From NCBI GenBank assembly GCA_017430835.1, contig JAFRMD010000079.1, forward strand, positions 1 through 12,741: 12,741 nucleotides of DNA, given 5' to 3'. The translations under genes and the position numbers were made by a program. Shown piece after piece: positions 7,381 to 12,741 of this stretch. Each line of letters opens with the position of its first letter. Position 1 is the first letter of the stretch. This DNA is from Methanosphaera sp. GTDB lineage: Archaea; Methanobacteriota; Methanobacteria; Methanobacteriales; Methanobacteriaceae. The notes under the pieces were generated by a model. It was given only the letters and a program-made list of their open reading frames with translations, did not search any database and was not told the DNA's origin.

Positions 7381-8316
7381 TTAAAGGACAATGTTAAAAT
7401 TCATGGCCTTCAACATTGAATCATTGATGATGCCTTTCTTTTTTAATTCCATTAAAACTTTTTTATACTCACCCATCTCATCATCTTTATTCTTCAATTC
7501 ATTATCTTTATTCTCCAATTCTTTTTCTTTATTCTCCAATTCTTTTTCTTTATTCTCCAATTCTTTTTCTTTTTGTTCAAGTTTTTCATTCAAGTCTTCG
7601 TTTAGTGCTAAGCTTAATAATATTTTGTCTACTACTTCATCCACTTTAATCATCTCCTTTAAGTCTTTTATTTTGTTTTTTTCTGTAATGTGCTTTTCAA
7701 TCATGATTTCAAGTACGAATACCAGTTCTGTTTTAAGGTGATAATCGATATTTGCTTGGGAAAACATGTGGCATAATTTTTCTACTAAGGATTTTACATG
7801 GTTTTTTGGTGCGAAAATCGGAAGATATGCCAAGTATAAAGCATCATTATAGTCCAATTCTTCGTTGTTATTAAGTATGTTTTCAATCTTATTTAATATT
7901 TCGTTTGTTTCGTCCCAGCTAATAAAAAAATATTGGGGAACAATAATGTCGCTTTTAGTCAGTTCATAACGGCTGAGGGATTTACTTGGATCAACAGATG
8001 ATACAACTACGCTTAAAACAGGCATGCCGTAATTTGTCTTGGAATAATCCCTGTATTCACACAGAGTGATAATTTTTTCATTCCTAACGGGAGTGGTCTG
8101 CTGTTCCAAATTAATCAGCAGGTCTCTGTCGGTATGAACATGATATAAAATATCCATATCCAAATCTCTCTTATCTGCCGTTATGATGTGTGTGGGACAA
8201 GGTTTCACAAATTCGCCAGGCAAACCCAGAAAATTATGCAGATGCTTAGCAAACATAATTCCACCATACTTCATAGAAATATCATTTGCTTTTAAAACTT
8301 TATTTCTTTTTACCAT
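7381..8316 (-). CDS. Rpn-like PD-(D/E)XK nuclease with coiled-coil tail
   Basis: This 311-residue protein resembles the Rpn / PDDEXK transposase-like family, nucleases that promote RecA-independent recombination and, in enteric bacteria, act in phage defence. The visible core is D55 in the strand DMDILYHV, then E71-x-Q73 in LLINLEQQTTP. This D...E-x-Q arrangement is the Rpn variant of the PD-(D/E)XK active site. R78 and Y89 follow, in the place of the conserved Arg and Tyr after that strand. Residues about 135-215 are a helical middle domain. Residues about 240-295 are a highly charged coiled coil with three to four ELENKEK heptads. ATG at 8316 is preceded by GAGGT at 8331-8327, ten bases away. 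A T-rich hairpin follows the stop. The family call rests on motif pattern only. The intact frame and decayed downstream copies suggest that this copy is kept under selection. Confidence 0.65.
   Translation of the reverse strand: MVKRNKVLKANDISMKYGGIMFAKHLHNFLGLPGEFVKPCPTHIITADKRDLDMDILYHVHTDRDLLINLEQQTTPVRNEKIITLCEYRDYSKTNYGMPVLSVVVSSVDPSKSLSRYELTKSDIIVPQYFFISWDETNEILNKIENILNNNEELDYNDALYLAYLPIFAPKNHVKSLVEKLCHMFSQANIDYHLKTELVFVLEIMIEKHITEKNKIKDLKEMIKVDEVVDKILLSLALNEDLNEKLEQKEKELENKEKELENKEKELENKDNELKNKDDEMGEYKKVLMELKKKGIINDSMLKAMNFNIVL
7490..7573 (-). repeat. 21-bp tandem repeat encoding ELENKEK heptads
   Basis: Three nearly perfect 21-base units begin at 7511, 7532 and 7553 (ttctccaattctttttcttt-a), with a diverged fourth unit at 7490. 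Each encodes one coiled-coil heptad in the tail of the Rpn-like protein. Copy-number change would lengthen or shorten the coil by whole heptads without changing frame. Confidence 0.9.
7642..7659 (-). promoter_or_regulatory. Internal ribosome site and possible second start in the Rpn gene
   Basis: Inside the gene the reverse strand reads AAGGAG (7659-7654) directly followed by ATG (7653) and then, nine bases after AAGGAG, an in-frame GTG (7644-7642, Val225). Starting at GTG would yield an 87-residue protein made only of the helical and coiled-coil tail. The AAGGAG and the GTG are both kept in the two truncated copies. Known Rpn genes in bacteria produce such a small C-terminal protein that restrains the full nuclease, so this is a plausible gene-within-gene; that it operates here is inference. 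Confidence 0.4.
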
Positions 8317-8326
8317 AATTAACCAA

Positions 8327-8399
8327 ACCTCTTTAAAATTAAATTAAAAAATATTAAATAAATTATAATTGTTAAAACAAATATATAAATCTTTATATA
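8327..8399 (-). promoter_or_regulatory. Promoter and ribosome site of the Rpn-like gene
   Basis: GAGGT at 8331-8327 lies ten bases before ATG. Upstream is an AT-rich element with perfect 8-base arms, tatataaa-tc-tttatata, at 8382-8399. On the reverse strand this gives a TTTATATA-type archaeal box A, with the start codon about 66-83 bases downstream. The same 17-base core occurs at 12097 upstream of the dead transposase. Confidence 0.45.
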
Positions 8400-8884
8400 T
8401 AAATTCAGACAATATAACCTCTTTAAATCAAAATTGACATGAAATGAGAAAAATAATAATACCTTAGAAAAATAACTTGAAATGAGAAAAAACAATCATG
8501 CAAAACAAGTAATGGCGTGTAAAATGTATTAAAAAAAGAACGATAACTGGAAGATAAAGAATAATTTATCTTTAAAAATGAATTTAAGCAAGTTATAATG
8601 AGAATTATTGGAGAAGTTAGTTCTGGAAGTTTTTAGGAACTTTTATAATTTTCAGTACCGTGAACTTAATAAATCCAATACAGAAATAACAAAAAACTAT
8701 CAAACAGATATGATATATAAAATCAATAAAGTAAGCATCACACCCAATATATTTGATTCCCAATAACTAATAAGAAACAAAATATTTATCAGAGCACAAA
8801 TTTCAAAATACAATTCATGAAAAAAATTAAAAATTAGAAAATATATTTCATGATATCCAAAAAAAAATGATAATCTTCATAACA
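8400..8884. other. AT-rich divergent intergenic region
   Basis: No gene is recognisable between the Rpn-like gene (minus) and the recombinase operon (plus). Visible structures are a perfect 8-base hairpin aagataaa-gaataa-tttatctt at 8551-8572 and a 14-base direct repeat tgaaatgagaaaaa at 8440 and 8478. A second AACCTCTTTAAA block at 8416-8427 copies the ribosome-site block at 8326-8337. These could be control elements, remnants of a lost gene, or AT-rich noise. Confidence 0.4.
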
Positions 8885-8892
8885 ATATAAAT
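8885..8892 (+). promoter_or_regulatory. Possible TATA box of the recombinase operon
   Basis: The sequence atataaat ends 35 bases before the ATG at 8928. At the usual TATA-to-start distance this would give a leader of only about 10-15 bases. No Shine-Dalgarno sequence precedes the ATG, which fits a very short leader. Confidence 0.3.
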
Positions 8893-8927
8893 TAATCCCA
8901 TCACAACCTTTTAATACAATTATCACT

Positions 8928-9962
8928 ATGAAAACTAAAAATCTAAAAGAATTTTCGCATGAGCGAAATATAAAAAAAACGACATTAAAGGGGTATGAAA
9001 CCTCTTTAAAGAAGTACTCAGAATTTAATAAAATGAAAATTGAAGAACTGCTCAAAGAAGCACAATGTGAGGAAGAAAAACAAATACCGTTAAAAAACAG
9101 GACTCTGAAAAAAAGACTGATGGATTTTAGAAATTATCTTTTGAACAGTGAACTAACAACAAAAACTGCCAGAACATACTTTTCTAAAATCAAAGCATAT
9201 TACAGACATTATGAAATCGAAATACCTGTTTTGCCTAGCGCAAACTATGATATTTCCTACGAAACAAATTATCTGGACTTGCCAAAAAAGTCAGATATTA
9301 AAAAGGCAATTGAAATATCTTCCCTTTTAATGAAAGCAATCATATTGTTCATGGCATCTTCAGGAACAGCTAAAGCAGAAACTCTTTCATTGACCATTGG
9401 AGATTTCATAAAAGCAACTGAAGAGTACCACAGCAAAGGAAATATTGAAAGTATATTTAACGAATTGGAAAATAAAAGAAAAATAGTGCCAACATTCTAT
9501 CTGAAAAGAATAAAAACAAACAAGCATTATTATACTTTTTGTACAAATGAAGCGAGCCAACAGATAATAAAATATTTAAAAACAAGGAAGAATCTGAAAG
9601 CTGAAGATAAATTATTCGACATAAAGGATTCTTCACTATCTCTGAAATTCAGACAGATAAACGATTCTCAGGAATGGGGATTTAAAGGAAAATATCGATT
9701 TTTTAGACCACACACACTTAGAAAATTCAATGCTTCAAACATTGGACTTTCAAGAGAATATGTTGATCTAATTCAGGGACGGGGAAAAGATGAATTATAT
9801 AACACATACATAAAAACCAATCCGAAAAAATTAAAAGAAATATATGAATCCGCAATGCATAATGTGGAAATATTGAAAAAAGATAATGAAATAAAAAAAG
9901 AGGAATTTACAATTGTTATTAATATTTTCTTATCAGGAAAAGAATATAATATAATTGATTGA
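8928..9962 (+). CDS. Divergent tyrosine recombinase / phage-integrase family
   Basis: This 344-residue protein has a helical core-binding half (about 15-100, with the SAM-like stretch TAKTARTYFSKIKAYYRHYE near 77-95 partly visible as TTKTARTYFSKIKAYYR) and a catalytic half. Catalytic landmarks are SSGTAKAETLSL (144-155), KRIKTNKHYYTF (193-204), HTLRK with H262 and R265, and QGRGKDELYNTY with the likely nucleophile Y294. Y294 lies nine residues after R285, the same spacing as GH to Tyr in the partner protein. Two canonical residues differ: the first catalytic Arg position is A148, and the His of the GH box is R285. It is therefore either a specialised archaeal subfamily or impaired in catalysis. 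It would cut and rejoin DNA at a specific site. The next recombinase starts 12 bases downstream, so the two are probably one operon. The start is fixed by an in-frame stop at 8880 with no earlier start codon; no ribosome site is evident. Confidence 0.8.
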   Translation: MKTKNLKEFSHERNIKKTTLKGYETSLKKYSEFNKMKIEELLKEAQCEEEKQIPLKNRTLKKRLMDFRNYLLNSELTTKTARTYFSKIKAYYRHYEIEIPVLPSANYDISYETNYLDLPKKSDIKKAIEISSLLMKAIILFMASSGTAKAETLSLTIGDFIKATEEYHSKGNIESIFNELENKRKIVPTFYLKRIKTNKHYYTFCTNEASQQIIKYLKTRKNLKAEDKLFDIKDSSLSLKFRQINDSQEWGFKGKYRFFRPHTLRKFNASNIGLSREYVDLIQGRGKDELYNTYIKTNPKKLKEIYESAMHNVEILKKDNEIKKEEFTIVINIFLSGKEYNIID

Positions 9963-9974
9963 AGAGGGATAAAA

Positions 9975-10961
9975 ATGAAAAATAATTTAATCGCAGATAT
10001 ACAATTCCAAATAAAACCATATCTAAACCAAAACCAATACTTAAAATTAACACAGGTACTAATTGATCATTTTGAGGACATCGAAATAATATATAGAAAT
10101 AAAGACCTCATAAAATTAAATAATGAAGAATTATTGAACAGATTTTTATCAGCAAAAGAAATAGAAGGATGTTCTAAAAAAACAATCAACTATTATAGAA
10201 AAACCATCGAAAAGATGTTGATAAAAACTAACAAAAGAATAGAAGACATCAAAACAGAAGATTTGAGAAAATACCTTACAGAATACAAAAAGAACAATAA
10301 TTTATCAAAAACAACTGTGGATAATGTAAGAAGAATATTATCATCATTTTTTTCCTGGCTTGAAGATGAAGACTATATTATAAAAAATCCTGTAAAAAGA
10401 ATACATCGGATAAAAAAAGGAAGAGTTGTGAAAGATGTTTTAAGCGATGAAAACATTGAAAGATTATGTGATAATTGCGATAATATTCGAGACCTTGCAA
10501 TATTGGAATTACTCATATCAACAGGAATAAGGGTAGGAGAACTGGTAAAATTAAACATAGAAGATATAAATTTTAATGAAAGAGAATGTGTGGTCTTTGG
10601 AAAAGGAGAATCTGAGAGAATAGTATATTTTGATGCAAGATGTAAGATACATCTGCAGGAATACTTAAATACAAGAACAGATAATAATCCAGCATTATTC
10701 GTTCAATTCAGAAAACCTTATAATAGACTGGGAATAAATGGAGTGGAAGTGAGACTTAAAAAGATAGGTGAAAAATCAAAAATAGGAAATGTGCATCCAC
10801 ACAAATTCAGAAGGACACTTGCAACTAAAGCAATAGATAAAGGAATGCCTATAGAGCAAGTGCAAAGATTACTTGGACATATACAAATTGATACAACAAT
10901 GCAATATGCCATGGTGAATCAAAGCAATGTGAAAATTGCACACAGAAAATTCATAAGCTAA
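9975..10961 (+). CDS. XerC/D-like tyrosine recombinase
   Basis: This 328-residue protein carries the full set of tyrosine recombinase residues. Arg I is R186 in STGIRVGELVKL, and the beta-hairpin Lys is K210 in GKGESERIVYF. H276 and R279 are in HPHKFRR, H302 is in LLGH, and the nucleophile is Y311. Residues about 52-135 form the SAM-like N-terminal DNA-binding domain (SKKTINYYRKTIEKML, LSKTTVDNVRRILSSFFSWL). It is longer at the N-terminus than the usual roughly 300-residue Xer proteins by about 40 residues of no recognised domain. GAGGGA at 9964-9969 sits five bases before ATG. It follows the divergent recombinase by 12 bases, so the two are very likely co-transcribed and may act as a pair on one site. 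Whether this is the chromosome-dimer XerA or an element-borne integrase is unclear; the tandem partner and dead insertion sequence nearby favour an element origin. Confidence 0.92.
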   Translation: MKNNLIADIQFQIKPYLNQNQYLKLTQVLIDHFEDIEIIYRNKDLIKLNNEELLNRFLSAKEIEGCSKKTINYYRKTIEKMLIKTNKRIEDIKTEDLRKYLTEYKKNNNLSKTTVDNVRRILSSFFSWLEDEDYIIKNPVKRIHRIKKGRVVKDVLSDENIERLCDNCDNIRDLAILELLISTGIRVGELVKLNIEDINFNERECVVFGKGESERIVYFDARCKIHLQEYLNTRTDNNPALFVQFRKPYNRLGINGVEVRLKKIGEKSKIGNVHPHKFRRTLATKAIDKGMPIEQVQRLLGHIQIDTTMQYAMVNQSNVKIAHRKFIS

Positions 10962-10965
10962 AAAA

Positions 10966-10985
10966 AAGGTTTGAAAAAAACCCTT
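10966..10985 (+). terminator. Possible terminator of the recombinase operon
   Basis: AAGGTTT and AAACCCTT can pair, with one bulged C and a five-base loop, starting five bases after the stop codon. No T run follows immediately; the next is at about 11002-11008, within an AATTAA-tttt-TTAATT dyad. It is a weak candidate. Confidence 0.35.
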
Positions 10986-11043
10986 AGAGTTGTCCAATAA
11001 TTAATTTTTTAATTGAAAGGTGTCATTCAAGTAATCTTTTGAC

Positions 11044-11058
11044 ATAACTTTAAGTTAT
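11044..11058. repeat. Short perfect palindrome beyond the transposase remnant
   Basis: ATAACTT-t-AAGTTAT has seven-base perfect arms and lies 15 bases beyond the remnant's final stop at 11073. It might be part of the insertion sequence end or a terminator stem. No matching end was found on the other side of the remnant. Confidence 0.3.
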
Positions 11059-11072
11059 TGTTACATTGAGTT

Positions 11073-11990
11073 CTAATGGGTTTTTGTGGCTATAATTTCA
11101 CAGAATCTATTATGTCCTCTTTGTTATTATTTTTTTCTTGTATAATCTTTTATATTATATGCTAGGCGTCTAGTTTAAGTTTTTTTCAGTTTTCACTACA
11201 GATTATTTCTTATTCTATGTGGAATTGTTCTTTAAATATTTCAAATGGTTCTTCTACATAAAGTCTTTTGCTGAATTATTCTTTATACTCTTTATGATGC
11301 ATTGCTCTTTGCATTCTGTCGCCGTTTTCTGTGATGGTTTTGTGTGTTTGTTTGCCTCTAAAACAGTAATCTTTGTGAACGCAGGATTTGCAGGTAGAAT
11401 AGTTGTTATATATTCTTGTTATTTTTGCAGGTTTGTTTGAATCTTTCTTTGTTTTGTCTGCGATTTCAGGTAGTTCGTGATGGTCTATAGGACTTTGTGT
11501 GACATTTATTCTACTGACTAGTTTGTATCATAATCGACTGCAGATTGTATATCATATGCAAACAAGAAGTTTCCTTTCTTTTTGATTAATAATTAATATT
11601 CTTTTTTGGTTATCATATTTTGGTTAGAATTAAACGCTTTTTTAACTGTTCAATCAATTGTTAAGTGTTAAATTCAGTATATTTTTCTTTTTTAATAGTT
11701 TCCAATACTATTTTTTAGTAATTGCTCATAATACTTACTAAAATATAGTTGTATCGTTCTTTCTGATGGTTTTATAGCATCATAAACATTTTATAGATGT
11801 TATAATACTCCACCATCCCACAATAAGTCTACCACTTTCTATATGCCTAATTTTGCATAAACAATCAATTTTAACATAGAACATAAGTATAAATAGTCAG
11901 CAATTCTTTTTTGTGTTCACACCAATTTCCAATTTTGGATAACATTCTTCAATGAATTTCACAACAAAACATGAGATATAATCCTTTAAA
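11073..11990 (-). pseudogene. IS1182-family transposase, decayed remnant
   Basis: Pieces of one transposase appear in order on the reverse strand, in shifting frames with many stops. They are CFVVKFIEECYPKLEIGVNT (from about 11973), AIKPSERTIQLYFSKYYEQL, VKKAFNSNQNMITKKE (11596-11648), AYDIQSAVDYDT, TDHHELPEIADK-like sequence, and IYNNYSTCKSCVHKDYCFRG with its C-x2-C-x5-C. After these come HHKEYKE, a TAA at 11276-11278, YVEEPFEIFKEQFHIE, LDALAYNIKRLYKK-like sequence and a terminal CEIIATKTH before TAG at 11073-11075. These are hallmark blocks of IS1182-type DDE transposases. The whole is about 920 bases, against roughly 1.5 kb for a complete gene. Large deletions are evident after MITKKE and after ELPEIADK, and the second removes part of the catalytic domain. 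It is certainly inactive. No clear terminal inverted repeats remain. Confidence 0.85.
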
Positions 11991-12096
11991 ACATTAAATC
12001 ATGGATTCTAATCTCAAATTTACCCAGATATCTTTCATGACCACAAACAAAGAATCTAAAAGAATTAATACCCAATATACGGTATATACAACACAT

Positions 12097-12113
12097 TATA
12101 TAAATCTTTATAT
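12097..12113 (-). promoter_or_regulatory. Palindromic TATA element upstream of the dead transposase
   Basis: TATATAAATCTTTATAT is identical over 17 bases to the element at 8382-8398. It lies roughly 110 bases upstream of the first recognisable transposase codons, in the same relative orientation as the copy upstream of the Rpn-like gene. A relic promoter is the simplest reading. Confidence 0.35.
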
Positions 12114-12572
12114 CATTAAATCAATTAAAATTAAATATAAAAGATAATACAGGACTAACAATTAAAATAAACAAATTATAAAACTAAATAAATATATCAA
12201 GTTAAATTTCATATGTAAATTAATAAAAGAAGAAAAAATAAGAAAATTATAAAAAAATTAAATTAAAAATCTACTTTTGTCGAATCCAATAAAAAGATAA
12301 AAACTTTTGAGTAATAAAGATAATATAACACATTTTATATATTAGTTTAACCAAAATTATTAATTGTAGTATTTAAACAATAATTGATTATTATATGCTC
12401 ATAAGAGTTATTATTCATTATTATTAATTCATTATAACATTTGATTAACAAAAAAGGAGAAAATTTAATTATTAAAATGATTTAAAACGAATTAAACGGA
12501 AAATACATAAAATAAGCCATTTAACATAACAAATCCAATAATTGAATTTTCATCGAACTTTTACTCTTTTTA
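12114..12572. other. AT-rich non-coding region before dnaG
   Basis: No reading frame, RNA gene or strong repeat is recognisable. Base composition is extremely AT-rich with many stops in all frames, as expected of decayed or spacer DNA between the accessory island and dnaG. Confidence 0.5.
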
Positions 12573-12592
12573 GTATATAATAGGTTTAAATA
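12573..12592 (+). promoter_or_regulatory. dnaG promoter (candidate)
   Basis: Two TATA-like boxes lie here, gtatataata and then tttaaata within GGTTTAAATACC (12583-12594). The second matches an archaeal box A well and would place the transcript start near 12613, leaving a leader of about 80 bases. Confidence 0.4.
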
Positions 12593-12681
12593 CCAAAAAC
12601 ACATGTTTATCGTATAATTTATTTATTGCCTAAAAATAATTTAATTTTTAGAAACACATAAATAAACCCGATTAATAAGCT

Positions 12682-12687
12682 AGGAGG
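12682..12687 (+). promoter_or_regulatory. Strong ribosome binding site of dnaG
   Basis: AGGAGG is complementary to the archaeal 16S rRNA 3' end and lies seven bases before the ATG at 12695. This is the strongest ribosome site in the window and fixes the start of the gene. Confidence 0.85.
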
Positions 12688-12694
12688 CTTAAAA

Positions 12695-12741
12695 ATGGGA
12701 AAAGGCGAAGAATTAACTACAACAAAATATTTAATCCATGC
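12695..12741 (+). CDS. dnaG: Archaeal DnaG-like primase, first 15 codons only
   Basis: The first residues, MGKGEELTTTKYLIH, match the conserved beginning of archaeal DnaG proteins (TTKYLIHA motif). These Toprim-domain primases are also found with the exosome, where they are involved in RNA binding. Only 15 whole codons lie in the window, so the call rests on recognition of this N-terminus and on the strong ribosome site. It is a core chromosomal gene and marks the right boundary of the accessory region. Confidence 0.75.
   Translation, partial: MGKGEELTTTKYLIH

Larger units (their letters stand above)
6436..7815 (-). repeat. Tandem array: three copies of the Rpn gene 3' half
   Basis: The last half of the nuclease gene (7381-7815) is repeated at 6820-7312 and again, more decayed, at about 6436-6756. 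Equivalent points lie at about 6755, 7311 and 7811, giving periods of about 556 and 500 bases. Both truncated copies stop matching the full gene at the same place, just beyond the ggtg that follows the T run at 6746-6752 and 7302-7307. There they pass into the same aaaaattaataaaagatagtg sequence, which on the reverse strand is the tail of the terminator of the next copy upstream. The duplication joint appears to be a short homology between the terminator tail (TTTTTC) and gene sequence (TTTTCGCACC). Copies 1 and 2 also share an inactivating TAA, so one probably arose from the other after inactivation. Confidence 0.85.

Noticed and set aside
6930..7573. Regular repeats considered as a CRISPR array
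   Set aside because: The 21-base units are contiguous with no spacers and keep a seven-residue heptad pattern, so they are coding tandem repeats.
8344..8421. Short TTG-started leader frame (about 23 codons) after a GAGG at 8421-8418, upstream of the Rpn-like gene
   Set aside because: It runs through the best TATA box of the downstream gene, so both cannot be right for one promoter. The coding content is indistinguishable from AT-rich spacer.
8834..9055. Minus-strand open frame overlapping the start of the first recombinase
   Set aside because: It overlaps a well-supported recombinase start on the opposite strand and shows no domain or ribosome site. Minus frames inside the second recombinase (10373-10558, 10718-10912) are likewise shadows.
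11219..11440. Plus-strand open frame of 73 codons resembling a membrane protein
   Set aside because: It is antisense to the IS1182 remnant, whose reverse frame here reads the Cys-x2-Cys motif and the VEEPFEIF block.
12114..12694. Search for a tRNA or integrase attachment site next to dnaG
   Set aside because: No cloverleaf, GTTCRA-type T-loop or gene-end duplication could be seen by eye in this AT-rich stretch.

Overview
The window looks like a piece of an AT-rich methanogenic archaeon of the order Methanobacteriales, close to Methanobrevibacter or Methanosphaera. Three things suggest this. The last bases encode the start of an archaeal DnaG-type primase (MGKGEELTTTKYLIH). Most of the left half is one giant secreted adhesin-like protein with Asn/Thr-rich beta-helix and Ig-like repeats. 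The intergenic DNA has archaeal-type TATA boxes and GAGG/AGGAGG ribosome sites. The genus is an inference.

Layout. Bases 1-6084 (minus) hold an uninterrupted adhesin frame of about 2,028 codons. It runs off the left edge, and its signal peptide has no in-frame ATG, GTG or TTG. Bases 6112-6435 are non-coding. Bases 6436-8316 (minus) hold one intact Rpn-like PD-(D/E)XK nuclease gene (7381-8316). Downstream of it lie two decayed tandem copies of its 3' half, each followed by a copy of the terminator hairpin. A 0.6 kb AT-rich gap separates this gene from a divergently transcribed pair of tyrosine recombinases (8928-9962 and 9975-10961, plus). The first recombinase is divergent and the second is a textbook Xer/phage-integrase protein. 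Bases 11073 to about 11990 (minus) are a heavily decayed IS1182-type transposase. After about 0.7 kb of AT-rich non-coding DNA, dnaG begins at 12695 (plus) with a strong ribosome site.

How the parts fit. This is an accessory island lying against a core replication gene: a surface adhesin, a recombination-promoting nuclease with tail cassettes, a two-gene recombinase operon and a dead insertion sequence. The most interesting parts are the Rpn locus and the adhesin start. The Rpn locus has an internal ribosome site that could make a separate C-terminal small protein, and silent tail copies that could exchange with the intact gene. At the adhesin start, a one-base change in an A tract would join an out-of-frame ATG to the signal peptide. 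No tRNA, rRNA or CRISPR array was seen.
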